From: Brasenia schreberi
Taxonomy: Eukaryota; Streptophyta; Magnoliopsida; Nymphaeales; Cabombaceae
Length of the DNA: 64,000 nucleotides
Direction: 5' to 3'
NCBI GenBank assembly: GCA_036023115.1
Contig: JAYKKT010000059.1
Location: 9,634,501 to 9,698,500, forward strand
In this document: positions 21,194 through 34,152 of the stretch, in pieces
How the letters are laid out: every line of letters starts with the position of its first letter
Position numbering within the stretch: position 1 is the stretch's first letter
Translations under genes and position numbers: made by a program
The notes under the pieces: generated by a model
What the model was told of the DNA's origin: nothing
Database searches by the model: none
Seen by the model: the letters and a program-made list of their open reading frames with translations, nothing else

Positions 21194-22708
21194 CTGTATA
21201 TTTGGTAGCACAATATGCACGTTATGACGTCCGAAAGAGAGAAGCGGTAACTAGTTTAAATTATTGGCTTCATTTTATGTGGATTTATGAAACAAAATAT
21301 CCAACTGGTGCTTCTTTGTGCATAACTGAACCAGATAGTAATTTGGAAACAGGAAAAAACCAAACTACAATGTTGTCTGTTCTCTTTCTTTTCTGCATTT
21401 CCACTATTTACCAGTGCATTAACTAAATGATTTAGTCAGTTTCTGAAAGTGATGCTGGTAAGTATTTAATATAGCATATTCAATGATCTTGTTAGAGTTA
21501 ACTTGCCTTTATGTTAAATCATGTTAATCTATCTTGAAGCTAAAAGTATATGTCCTACCTGGATATGAAGTGGAGGCATGGTGTGCATATTGAATTGTGA
21601 TTGTGAACATTTAGGGAGCAGTCAGTAACAACGATGAAGCAGGAATTGAAATGAAATGGAAGCAAAAGTTGGACGGGACTGTCAAGCAAAAATGTGATTC
21701 TGAAACAAGCATATGCAGAAGAAACTATAAGAAAAGAAAGTTGCCTGAGTGCTTTCCTTTGGTCTCAAATCTCAATATGCACATCTTGTATCATGCCTTG
21801 TTGACTTTTATGTTCTAATCATTTTCTCTATGACAGTTTTCCAACTCTTTAATTTGGTTCGTAATCTTTGTCTAATTCGGAAGCATTTAAATTGGGATGG
21901 GACCTTAGGTACTTAAAATGTTTCCGGGGCAGCCGAGTATGCAAACCTAGCACGTAAGATGACTTGGTTGCATTAAGTGAGGCAGCAGGAATGGTATACT
22001 ATGGTTGTTTAGATACAGTATATCATGACATATTTTATCAGTCACATGTTTATGCTTTCTTCCCAGTTATAGTTATTACTGATGATACTTTCTACTGTTT
22101 TAGGTTTTCTTCTATCATTCCGCATAAGTTCATCAGTGCTGATTAGGAACCAACCTGGGCCTTTCGACCTCATTTTTGTGGGGATTGCATGCAATGTCTT
22201 CGATCTTATTTCTATACTTTGTTTTCTTGTGCATGGATTTAGTTTAGGTTGTCCTATTCAAGTATTAAGAACGCATAGTGTGTCCGACACTTTTTCTCAA
22301 CTACTTACGAGTTGATATGAAAAGGAAGGATGAGGAAGAAGCAAAACAAAAAAAAACTATGGCCTCGATTCAGGCTCACCTGAAGCAGGGCAAGATCCGG
22401 AGATCCTGCAGGTAAAGAAGAGACTAGATGCTTTAGAGGGAGCCGTGAAGGAAATCGTGGAAAACACCAAGGAATCATTTTCAGGAAAGGCTGAGGGTCT
22501 GTCACCTAGCAACTCATTGAATGTCGCCCCCACGTGCAAAGCCGATGCTGGCACTTCAGCGGTTGCCAATACTGAACCAAAAGCTGATGCTTCATCAAAA
22601 GGTACTGACCAGGGGGTGGTAATTGTTAAACCGGATTCTGGTGGTCCGACTAAGGATACTGGCGACGTGCAGCATCAAGGTGTGAAGAGTGACAAGGTTG
22701 AGAAGTGA
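21194..22708 (+). pseudogene. Unrecognised plant gene, two exons seen, one broken by a homopolymer frame slip
   Basis: An internal exon at 21194-21246 sits between a CAG acceptor (21191-21193) and a GTAACT donor and reads VYLVAQYARYDVRKREA. A terminal exon from about 22329 reads DEEEAKQKK, then after the A9 run at 22348-22356 needs one extra base to continue as NYGLDSGSPEAGQDPEILQV, KKRLDALEGAVKEIVENTK and an acidic/Ser-rich tail ending DKVEK at the TGA 22706-22708. The phases of the two exons agree. The KKRLDALEGAVKEIV part suggests a short coiled coil. Upstream exons were not found. It could be a live gene with an assembly error in the A-run, or a pseudogene. I do not recognise the family and give no function. 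Confidence 0.5.
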
Positions 22709-24430
22709 TGGGACGTTGAAACAAAGATCACCTAGCTGCAGCTTGCTTTGCAGCAATTCTGGGCACCGGCATTCCATCTCCATGGATTGACTGATGAATG
22801 TGAAATGAGATGCAATGCGATTTTATGCTAAAGTTTGCCAATGTATCAGGTGCAGTGATGTGCTGGATCTTGGCGGTGAAGCTATTGCTCTGGATGGTGA
22901 GTTAAAGTTCATTTGGATCCATCATTGGCGGCTCGCCTTCTTATGTTGAAAGAACTTGAATACTATCCTGTACACAGAAGCATTTTTTTCCTCGAGGTGA
23001 AATGTAGCTAATCAAGTATGTCGAACAGAAAAATGAGTAGCAACACATCTATCGGTTTGAACCGAGTTGAAGAAAAAGTTCATGATAGAACACATTCATT
23101 CCCTCTTAATCCGATGGAGTTTACCCTTGGAAATAGACTGCGAAATTCATCATGGTCGCCAGAGAAACAGATGATTTGGTGACGTTGCACGTCTGACCAT
23201 TGCTCCAATCACTCGTTATATTAATATCCAAACCGTTCTATATCTGGACCAACACTTACGGGCCAATCCTCGTTGTCTTTTTTGAGTGCTTGCCATCTAA
23301 ATTCTCACTCACCTAAACTTTTGTTCATCTCTCCAAATGTTTAGATCATTTTAACCATCCTTTTCTGTAGGTGCTAATACCAACTTTGACAAATTAACGA
23401 ACTACATTAATTTTGAGATGGTAAATTATGAGCTAAACATAATATGGTCTTGGCTTTTCCCACTTCTATTGCAAGTAGTCAGTCGATCTATGATGGTGGT
23501 AGAGGAGTATTTAATGATAATAGAAACATGGATCACTCAGTGCAGCTACCATGAACTCTGGAAAGACAAGTGCAATGTGAACGATGAAAACTCCAATTTG
23601 AACCTCTCACCAAAGAGTAAAAGTGTGGCGCCACAAACCAACATATGAGCATCATTTCTTCAAGTTCCACGCCCCAATTGTACAATTAAAATTCAGATAA
23701 TTGTCCCTCTTGATGTGCACACATGGACCAATTTAGTGGGATTTTACATCTCTGTGTGTGTGTGCGTGCATGTGAGCATGCCAATGTGTTGGCTCAAACT
23801 TTTTCATCTCCCTCAGTTTGTTTTATACATCCAAATGTTAATGAAAAAATACCTCCATTTCTTTTCTTACAAATATATTTTGCTTGTGGATTAGCAAATT
23901 GCAGCTAATTACGCTTTCCTATATTGGGGCTGACGAGCCATTTGAATTGAGTAATAGTTAGCTCAATCTCGACTTGCTAGCATGTCAAGCTCTACTCAAG
24001 CTTAGCTCGAGCTTGACAAGGCCGAGCTAAGTCCGAATCATCATTTAGTCAATCTCAAGTAACTCGTGAGCAGCTCAACTCACTTCACTTACATCCCCAC
24101 TTTGTGTGTTTGAAGGGGGGAAACTTCTTTATATCATGAGAGTACCTCCATTTCTTCTATCGCTGGATATATTTGCCTTCTTATGAGAAAATTACATCTT
24201 TTCTGGTAACGCAAACTGCAGCCAACCATGCTCCCCCTAGCCAGGGCCTCAACTCAAAAGAACCTTCAAGTAGAAGGTGCTGAGTTCGATACCCAGAGTT
24301 GTGCATATCTGGCAGGGTGCACATAACCTCAACTAACCTATAAAGAAACTAGAAGTAATCATACATCAACTCATTCAACAACCGACAAAAACTTGGAAGT
24401 TGAGAAATACAACAAAAGATTATTAATCCT
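22709..24430. other. Downstream flank and intergenic DNA
   Basis: No gene recognised. The block at 23935-24090 has GAGCTCAAGCTCGAGC-type words that recur at 41580-41835 (dispersed low-complexity repeat). At 24260-24300 a GAGTTCGATACCC phrase resembles a tRNA B-box and might mark an old SINE. Confidence 0.4.
23935..24090. repeat. Dispersed repeat rich in AGCTCGAGCTT words, copy 1
   Basis: Words such as AGCTCAATCTCGAC and AAGCTTAGCTCGAGCTTGAC occur densely here and again at 41580-41835. The shared phrase GAGCTCAATCTCGACCTTG/GCTCAATCTCGACTTGC links the two. Borders are approximate. Confidence 0.5.
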
Positions 24431-25092
<662 letters not shown>

Positions 25093-25878
25093 ACATAGGA
25101 AAAATCTATATGCTTGCTTTATTTTATATTTCCTAAAAATCTTAACCATTCATTTCAAGAAATAAATGATTAAATTCAAAAGTGAAAAATAAAAAAAATA
25201 CATGTACGTGATTTACATGTATACGTTTTGCTTTAAATATATATATGTACATATGTATCTATGTATGTAAGTATATGAAGCGTGTGTGTCGGGGTACCAG
25301 CAGAATGACAAAAGCATTACTTTCTTTTATCTTCACAACAATAAATATATGATGACAGATCAACACTTAAAATGTTTCTCAGTTTTTATTCTGAGCTTAA
25401 GAACTGAATAATGACATTGTTTTAAATACATTAAAATGTTTTTTTCACAAACTATGATTTAGTACAAAGAATTACTGCTTTAATTTTGATTAACCAATAG
25501 CTGTCTAACAATAGAGATTCCTATAGAATTTGAATTGATCTTGATATTCCGGTTCCTGTTTACACCGTGGTTCCTATACGAATTGTTGATTCATTACCAG
25601 AGATGACTTGGAGCTAATAGTAATAGCTCATTATCTAATGGATCTTTCTGTTCTGATACCCTATCAGAGAATTATCAGTATTTATTTAATAGCTTAACAC
25701 TGTCTTTATATTATAGCCTATGGATCCATCAATTGGCCTATACTTTTATCTAGCTTTTCGAATTTTTTGGTGGGGGATATCCCTCACCTTGCCTCTGTGT
25801 AGATCCTTTTCTGCTTAGGACATGCAAGATAATACAGGAACATTCAACTGGTCACGGAAAGCCATCCTGTGATCCAAG

Positions 25879-26353
25879 TGGCAGATCCACATTGAGCTGA
25901 GCTGAGGTGGGGTGGCCGTTCCACCCAAAATTTGAAAAATTGAATAAAAAAACTATAGCCTACGGTTGAATATATGCATATAGGCATGGCCGTTTCATAA
26001 CCGGCCCCCACAGGTTCCAACAGGAACCAAATCGGACCAAGAATCGACTGTACAACCAGAATCGTAATCGGGGACCACTCAGATCAGTTCCAGTTTCATC
26101 TATTATAAAACCAGAACCAAACCGGATCTGACTGTTTCAAACCATCTGTTCCGGTATTTTTTAAAAATTTCTTATAATTTTTAAATGTTTTAAATAAAAG
26201 TACTGGTTCCGAACTCAAACCGAATCTTCCTTGAAACCGCCAGTTCCAAGTTCTAGGGTAAACGGAATATTTGTATAACACCTACTCGGCTCCACCCTAA
26301 ACAGTCCCATCACCTATTCGTCCCACCACACATAAACTTCTGGATCCGCCGTT
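25879..26353. mobile_element. MITE-like element with imperfect terminal inverted repeats, interrupted by another repeat
   Basis: The left end GTGGCAGATCCAC (25879-25891) and the right end TGGATCCGCC (26341-26350) are imperfect inverted repeats. A shorter sibling sits in 4CL intron 3 (27686-27843) with the same ends and the same internal order: ATTGAGC/GTTGAGC, a TATAGCC/CATAGCT phrase, and a CCCATC...CCTATTCGTCCC block near the right end. The extra middle (about 25984-26270) is the GGTTCC-type repeat, so one repeat is nested in the other. Confidence 0.6.
25984..26270. repeat. GGTTCC/GAACC-type dispersed repeat, copy A
   Basis: Dense GGTTCC, GGAACC, AACCGG and GAACTGG-like words around a T/A-rich middle. 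Similar blocks occur at about 32040-32400, 37840-38090 and 42195-42345. Several copies have a nearby CATGGCC/GGTCATG/GGACATG word at one end. Confidence 0.5.
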
Positions 26354-27173
<820 letters not shown>

Positions 27174-29326
27174 CTAGTTATGGCACCCTGCTGCTAGCCT
27201 TGCCCTTAAATCTTTCCTTAGTATCTTGCCTGAGGGTGCCTTCGGAATGGCCTCTACGAAGAAGACTCTGTGTAGCTTTTTGTAGAATATCACCTGCATT
27301 CAAGGCAAATCAGTTTAGAACATTTGAATGGCCAAACTGGTTTTCATCTGTCACATGAGGGACAAGCAAGATTACAACTTAGTTCCATTCGGGTCCCGTC
27401 TCTGTGGATTGGATCCTCCAAATCTAGATAATCAAGTCCTCATGGTTGGGGTTGTTGGAGCTAAATTACCTGCTTAGCGATGAACTTTTTGATGTCATCT
27501 TCAGTGATTTCAGAGCCATTCGATCTGATGACGAAGGCCACTGGAATCTCACCAGCTGCTTCATCTTTCATTCTGCATAACAGAAGAGAAAGAAAAGAAC
27601 CCTGAGGTCAGAATCCAAAACCCAGATCCAAAACAGTGAGCATTAATGGATACTAAGAATTCATGATCTTTGTGTCCGACTAAAACAGTGGCAGATCTAC
27701 GTTGAGCCGAGCAAATTTCAAAAAACAACTTAAAGTCCATAGCTCATCGTGGGATAGATGGGTTATAATACATAGTTTGCCCCATTCTAAACCATTCGAG
27801 GAGCTATTTGCCCCATCCTAAAAGAGTTTCTAGATCAGGCACCGGAATAAAAGTCGGTTAACCTTTCGCATATTGCAAACCCTACATAAGAGTTCGCATA
27901 GGAGATAATCCTTAGTTATGAATTAGCTTGCCGGGCTGCACTGAAAAAGAAAAAAAAGGGATCGAAGGGAGTCCGACATCAATGAAATTATACATCAGAC
28001 TGTTGGAGTTATCGCTCTCCTACCCTCTATAAGTGATCTATGGATGAATGAGAACTGCCAAATCCCAACTTAAGGGTGTCTAATTGTTTCTTTTTCTAGA
28101 TTATCATGTTGATGATGATAAGAATGATGTTAGTTAGATTTGCATTTATACAATTGAACAAGTTTCAAGAATGCTTACGGGACTACGGCGGCATCGGCAA
28201 CTGACGGGTGCGTAAGGAGCAAAGCTTCGAGCTCGGCTGGAGCAAGTTGAAAGCCTTTGTATTTGATGATCTCCTTTAGCCTGTCCACTATGAAGAGCTC
28301 ATCATCCTCATCAACCAAACCTATGTCCCCTGTGTGCAACCAACCCTCTTTGTCTATTGTATTTGCCGTCGACTCCGGATCATTAAGATAACCTAAACAA
28401 AGAGCAAGACCAGGGCGAATTTTAGTGGGTCTTGAAATAAACTAAGTTTTATGGTTGATTAAAAAATAATTTTGCTTTAATTATGTTAAGAGAAATTCAC
28501 TCACCTTTCATGATTTGAGCTCCCCTAATACAGATCTCCCCGGCTTGGTTGCGAGGCAGGGAGGCGCCGGTGTCTGGATCAACAATTTTCAGCTCTGCAT
28601 TCCTTACAACAGTGCCGCATGAACCCGATTTGATCTCGAAAGGCTCCTTTGCGAAGGCCAAGCACATCGATATGACCGGTCCGGCCTCGGTCATTCCGTA
28701 ACCCTGCCAAAAATGAATAACATCTTAAGTTTCAAGCTCTAAAACAAAGGATTAGTTAGGTGGCCATATTTTTTGAGAGGCATCAAACCTTTGATTCAGG
28801 GTTTATAACTTAAGAGAACTGCACCCTGGCTGCGATACCCATGAGAATGGAACCCCTACCAACTAGTGTAACACGACCTCCAGCCCTATTATTATGTGAC
28901 ATTAATTTTCATACTTGAGATAAAATAGTACAGAGGAAATTTCTCAGGTGCTTATAAGAAAATACTTTTTTAATTTTTTAGTGTCCACTTGTATATTTCT
29001 GGCAGCAGATGTACCTAGCTATTGCTAATGAGATGTGTGAACAGGATTTAACCATCAAATCGAAATCAATGGCTCGGATATTCGTATTCCGCGGGGATTT
29101 GAATGGGACGGGGACAAGTTAAGGCCTTGAAGTACCGGACCAACTCAATAAGTCGTAATCATAATCGGATAGATAAGTCCATCGACCTATGTTAGGTTGC
29201 CAACTCCGGCCAAGACGTACGCCACTGTTGGCGTTTGCCCTACGAGAAAACGTGATACTATTGCCTTGGAACTCATTTCAAATAGTATTCAGACACAAAA
29301 TGACACGACACAAGTTCTTACTGAAC

Positions 29327-29362
<36 letters not shown>

Positions 29363-30357
29363 TGGACCTGGCCGAGGCGGGCTTTGGGGATCCTGGCTCG
29401 GAGGGCGTCTTCAAGTTCCTTGCCCAAGGGCGCGGCACCGGACATAACTTTGCGAATGGAGGTCAGGTCGTACTTGTCGACGACAGGGCTCTTGACCACG
29501 GCCAACACGATGGGCGGCACGATCGGCGCCACCGTCACCCGGTGGCGCTGCACCAGCTCCATCAGCGCCACGATCTCGAACTTCGGCATCACAAGTAAGG
29601 CCGCTCCGGCCCGAACTCCAGCCAGCAATATGGAGAGCGAGTAAATGTGGAACAACGGCAGCACACACAGCACGACGTCCTCCTTCCCCATCTCTATGTG
29701 CGGGTTCTCTCCGTCGACGTGCTGTGCCGCGTCGGTCACGAGACCCCGGTGGGTCAGCATCACCCCCTTCGGCAGACCCGTCGTCCCCGACGAGTACGGC
29801 AACGCCACGACGTCATCGGGAAACACCTCAACCACTTCCATATCTTCTTCGTTCGCGTCCTTCAGGCACGAGAAGTGTAAGCACCCTTCAGGGACGTTCT
29901 CGTCCACGCAAACGACCTTAACCCCATCTTTCTCTCGCAGCTCGGACAGTTTGTCCGCGTACGCCGACTGCGTTACCACCAACTTCGCGTTGCACGCTCT
30001 AGCCTGCTTGGCAATCTCTCCGGCAGTGTAGAACGGGTTGGCCGTCGTGGCGGTGGCACCGCGGAAGCTCGCTCCGAAGAACACCAAGGCGAACTCAGGG
30101 GAATTGGGGAGCAGGATCATCACCACGTCCCCCTGGGCGACACCAATCTTCTTCAGGCCGGCAGCAACACGGCGGGATGTGAGCTCGACGTCTGCATAAG
30201 TATAGACGGTTCCGGTGGGTCCGTCGATGATGCAGGGCCTGTCGCGCACCTCATCCAGCTTCTGGAAGCAGTAAGTGTGGAGGGAGAGCTGGTTTGGTAT
30301 CTCAATATCGGGTAGCTTCGAGCGGAAAATGAATTCCTTAGTCTGTGAATTCTCCAT
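27174..30357 (-). CDS. 4CL: 4-coumarate:CoA ligase, five exons, apparently intact
   Basis: 4CL activates hydroxycinnamic acids (4-coumarate, caffeate, ferulate) to CoA thioesters through an acyl-AMP step, feeding lignin, flavonoids and other phenylpropanoids in the cytosol. Exons on the minus strand: 30357-29368, 28703-28505, 28392-28179, 27572-27470, 27293-27174. All introns are GT-AG and phases agree, giving 541 residues, a normal 4CL length. Visible motifs: AMP-binding box [12 protein letters not shown] (189-199), the GYGMTEAGP block (331-339), box II GEICIRG (385-391), GWLHTGD and the hinge region of exon 3, and the C-terminal [11 protein letters not shown] with the expected catalytic Lys525. 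Pocket residues Tyr239, Pro339 and Val340 are present, so the Val/Leu deletion linked to sinapate use is absent. Start chosen at MENSQTKEF, which aligns with family N-termini. Other acyl-CoA ligases are less likely because box II is exact. 4CL isoform class not assigned. Confidence 0.96.
27686..27843. mobile_element. MITE-like element in 4CL intron 3
   Basis: It starts CAGTGGCAGATCTAC and ends GATCAGGCACCGG, imperfect inverted ends, total 158 bp. It shares internal blocks with 25879-26353. It sits inside the 606-bp intron between exons 3 and 4, well away from both splice sites. Confidence 0.6.
29331..29358. repeat. (GA)n tract at the start of 4CL intron 1
   Basis: On the gene strand this is a (CT)14 pyrimidine run beginning about 10 bases after the intron 1 donor (GTCCATACCC). 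Such runs vary in length between individuals and make a convenient polymorphic marker for this gene. Confidence 0.9.
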
Positions 30358-30523
30358 TCTCTCCTCTGCAACTTCGACGACTCCGCTGACTCTTTCTTTG
30401 CCTCTCCCTCGCTGAGATTTGTGAGTAAGTTTCTCTTTTCAGATTTTGATAGGAAAGGGTAAGGAGAAGGAAGAGCACTCGGCGGAAGGAGGTGCTGAGT
30501 TTTGATGGGGGAGAAGGCGGGAG

Positions 30524-30530
30524 TAATATA
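30524..30530 (-). promoter_or_regulatory. Putative 4CL TATA box
   Basis: On the minus strand TATATTA lies about 170 bases upstream of the 4CL ATG in a C-rich context. Position is plausible for a plant promoter with a 5' UTR of roughly 130 bases. No transcript evidence is available. Confidence 0.4.
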
Positions 30531-30612
30531 CTGGAGGGTGATGGTTGTGGGAGTAGGAAGCGATCTGGGATTCTTGGGGGTTTTATGGGTATTTTGAGAA
30601 GGATAAAAAGAT

Positions 30613-30619
30613 GGTTGGT
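30613..30619 (-). promoter_or_regulatory. AC-II element (ACCAACC) in the 4CL promoter
   Basis: Minus-strand ACCAACC is about 260 bases upstream of the ATG and about 85 upstream of the proposed TATA box. AC elements bind R2R3-MYB factors and drive xylem and lignin expression of PAL, 4CL and related genes. A 7-base match can occur by chance, but the gene context makes it credible. Confidence 0.55.
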
Positions 30620-30827
30620 GGCGGGGGCTGACGGGAGGAAACAGGAGTGAAAGAGGGTCGCTGTCGTGCTGACCAGCCACCATTTGCGACTCAAATCCCT
30701 TAAAACATTTTAATATCTATTTAAGGGGAGTTCAATCCATTTCTGCAGCCTCGAAATGACGAAAACATCCCGTATGTAGAAAATTTCAATGCTTCTCGTT
30801 ATTTTCCTTAAAAAAGTTTATTGGTTT

Positions 30828-31955
30828 ACAACAATAATAACAACTAAGTCTTTTTCCGTACTAAATGTTGTCATAGATTTTTTTTGATGAGTCGCGAGTC
30901 CTATCATATGACATGTTCGTAATTAACTCAACATAAGGTGTATCATTCTTTATTGTTTCTTTCTAATATTTTTGTGGTTTTATCTCCTCTTTTAAAATTT
31001 TCATATATGGTTTTTTACCTTTTTATTATATCTTCCTTTCGTCATTTTTAATCCAAAACATCTTAAATGATTTTTTCTTATTTTATCCTCTATTGATGTC
31101 ACTTTAAAAAAAATTCTAATAACCTTTTTATGTATACGGTATTTTCTTGGTGATCTATAATATTTGCCTTTTAACTTTAATGGTATCTTCTTGTCTTATA
31201 AAATACTTGTCCATTTTAATCAACCTCCATTAATTCTATCCATAACATCTCCATCAATTTGTTCATCACTCTAAAAAATTGACGATAAATATTTAAAACT
31301 TTTCTTATGAGGGATGCATTGTATGCCAATCTTAATTTCTAAGTCTTTCCAAACACCCAAATGATCACACTTACAATTGATATATTTTATCTTTGTTCTA
31401 CTAAGTTGAAAACCTTTGCTTTCTAACGTTTCTCTCTATAATTCCAATTTCTTATTTTCCTTAGACTCATTTAGTAACATAATATCATTTGCAAATAACA
31501 TTCACAAGGTACTTCATCTTTAATATGTTTTGTTAACTTATCAATGACCAATATAAATAAATATGGACTTAAAATCACATGATGTAACCCACTATTAACT
31601 TCAAAGGAGTTTATCATTCCTTATGAGTTCTCACACAAGTTTTTGAATCATCTTACATGTCTCTTATAAGATTTATGTACGTCAATGGGATACCTTTCTT
31701 TTCCAAGGTTCTCCAAAGAACTTCTATTAGCACACTATCGTAAGTTTTTTCTAGATCAATAAATATCTTCTAAAGGTTTTTCTTTTTTACTCTAAAATAT
31801 ACCATAAGACGTCTCCATAGGTGAATCACTTCAATACTAGATCTATTAGGCATGAATCTAAATTGGTTATCTGTTGTATTTGATATTTGTCTTAACTTAC
31901 ATTCGGTAATTTTTTCTCATAATTTCATATAATGGCTCATTTATTTGATAAAAAA
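30828..31955 (-). mobile_element. RTE LINE copy 4, heavily decayed
   Basis: The plus strand shows CAACTAAGTC, then the complements of the tail, TTCTTTATTGTTTCTTTC, TTTTGTGGT, GGTATCTTCTTG, CATCTCCATCAATT and ATAATTTCATA segments in the same order as copy 3 (56861-59345). It covers from the 3' tail to around the middle of the RT. No reading frame survives. It lies only about 130 bp upstream of the 4CL promoter region. Confidence 0.85.
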
Positions 31956-32039
31956 GGTTTATTTGTTTAAGTAGCTAAATTTATCTGCTTTTTTTCTTAA
32001 AAAAATTGCTAAATTGAGACCTCCCTGTGACGTGTTATC

Positions 32040-32400
32040 AGTTGAAGAACTGGATGCGAATTGGGTGGAAAGCCGGTCAAAAACGGAACTGGCCAATCAC
32101 ACCCAGTTCCATAACTAAAGTACGTATCAGGGACTCCCCACTTTTGTTTACAGCTCTTCTTCTCATGAACTGAGACCAAAATGGAAACCGGGAACAGTTC
32201 AGCCCACAAGCTCCAGTTCAATTTTATAATTTTTTATAATTTTTTACAATTTATAATTTTTTACATTTTTTGTTTTTATTAGTTTTTGGTTCAAACTAAA
32301 ACCGTAACTGAACCGAATCAAGTGATGGTTCACGGTTCTCGGTGAACTGAAGTAGATGGTTTCAAACGGCTGGTTCTATTAACTTCGGAATGGTCATGTC
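32040..32400. repeat. GGTTCC/GAACC-type dispersed repeat, copy B
   Basis: Contains AACGGAACTGG, CCCAGTTCC, GGAAACCGGGAACAG, a TTTTATAATTTTTTAC run in the middle, then GGTTCACGGTTCTCGG and GGCTGGTTC, ending near AATGGTCATGTC. Same word set and layout as copies A, C and D. Confidence 0.5.
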
Positions 32401-32551
32401 TAGTGGTTTGATTAAGCATAAAGTTTTATTAACCACTAAATATATTTGGAGAAAAGAAATAAACGCTCAACCTTAATTATCTCTTTTTCTTTTCTTTTTG
32501 GTGAAGAAATAATTAAGAGGTTAAGTTTTTATATTTTTTTTCCAAAAGTGA

Positions 32552-32640
32552 GGTGGCACATGATCGAGCCCTATGAAAACAAAGAATTCATGTAGCCGAT
32601 CTCATCTAGTATGAAAAAAAAGTTTTTTTTTGTTGTTGGT
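32552..32640 (+). mobile_element. RTE LINE copy 5, 3' tail only
   Basis: Starting GGTGGCACATGATCGAG it follows the last ~55 coding bases, the stop region (TGTAGCCGATCTCATCTAG), the GTATGAAAAAAAAG phrase and TTGTTGTTGG of the family. 5'-truncated and diverged; no clear target duplication. Confidence 0.85.
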
Positions 32641-34152
32641 TACAATGGTGAGGCCAAAGCCCCCACGATATCAAACTCTTGACCTCCAAATTGCCAATCG
32701 AGCTTGCTATCGTGGTAAGCTAACACACTCTGAGTGCTCCTAATTTTTCTTTTATATGCAGTTAGAACTACCAATGCAGAACCCAATTAATCATTCTCGC
32801 TCTTACTACCTTCAAAACTTGAGCGTTTTTTTGACAAAAATAGGCGATTTTTTTGTGCGAAGTGAGAAATAATTTCGTTCACTTCTCTTTTGAAAGGTCT
32901 TATTATTTAATAATGATGAACAATGCGCGAAGTCCAATTATTTTACCTGAGGACTTGGGATCAGTAAGCCCGATCATCTGGTAAGGAACACAGCGACCCG
33001 GAATTGAACTCGTGTCGTCGGTCTTGAACTAAGATGGACAAGCTAGTAGGCTGACACAACCCGCACCAGATTATTCGGGGTCCTTTGGGCTCTCCTGATA
33101 TTGGTGGTGTGCACTTCACCCAAAAAAGAAAAAAGATGCAGGAGCTAAAGCTTTTCATGCATTTTAGACCTCATACTTCCACATCCTTTTGTATTTGACC
33201 AATAAAGCATTATGAATATGTATGCATCTATCGTGTGTGTATGTATACGCATATACCTATGGATACATATATAAGTACATATATGTGTATCCAGTCACAT
33301 ATATATATATATATAACATATGCATTTACGTACACAACACACAAATATGTGTGTACGTATGTACCATGCTAGAAAACCATGTTAAACCAATGAAATGAGT
33401 TTACACAATATGGTCAAATTTAACAATACTTTCAAATTTACAAGAGAACTTATAAAGGTGCAAGTCGAATTAATTTCTTGTGAAAAAGTTAAACTTTATA
33501 CTCAAAATTATATGTGAAAATTACATGTTAAACTTTAATGAGCAATTTATGTTCAGATTGTCTAACTGAGCTTGTGTAGCGACCCGAGAATAATTAAGGT
33601 CTTGAGGCTCACAAGCAAGCCGTCACAAACCCTCCTTGGCTCGTTTGACTCGTCCGCCAATAACGGCAATGACAGTCGTTGACTTTGGCGTGGTTAAATA
33701 AATGCATATAATTCCCAATATTCTCTGTCATTAAAAACAGATCAACAACCCAAGTACATCCAACCTTCCCAACGATGCAGCATGCCTTTATTTCAATTAA
33801 TTTCATAAGCAACTCAGATAAATAAATAAAAGAACAAATACAAATGGCGAGGGCAATTTCGTCAACCACTTTCCAGCCGTAGAGATATGGATAATTGGAT
33901 CCCACTCTGTTCCACCAACCACGTGCATCACAAGCGTTCAACCTCAACGGGGGGGCATTTTGGTAAATCGAATATGCACCGCCCGTCTCACCTACCCCCG
34001 CTACCCGGTGACCCAAATTTCCCGGTCGCCGGAAAGCTTCTCATGCGTTACTTTTGATCAAGTTCACCGTGGAAGATTTGGACCGTCGGGTCGTTGTTGA
34101 CCGTGTAGTGATACAGTCTCCATCCGTGCGTGCGATGGCTCGGACGTCATGA
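32641..34152. other. Intergenic, no gene recognised
   Basis: A TA/TG-rich microsatellite area lies at about 33230-33350. The right part (33600-34070) is more GC-rich, with a 135-codon minus-strand frame (33609-34016) that shows no known domain and a run of GGGG at about 33950. It may be a promoter or LTR remnant; I could not identify it. Confidence 0.4.

Noticed and set aside
22082..22315. 77-codon hydrophobic frame
   Set aside because: T-rich intron-like sequence that lies in the intron between the two exons of the unrecognised gene; no domain.
29189..30031. Long open frames on the plus strand opposite 4CL exon 1
   Set aside because: They are shadows of a GC-rich coding exon; translations are low-complexity and have no recognisable domain, while the minus strand gives full 4CL.
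30153..30694. Minus-strand frames covering the 4CL 5' region
   Set aside because: They overlap the 4CL start in other frames and run through promoter and 5' UTR; Pro/Ser-rich composition reflects CT-rich DNA.
33609..34016. 135-codon minus-strand frame
   Set aside because: No domain, no splice context and no repeat support; probably chance in GC-richer DNA.
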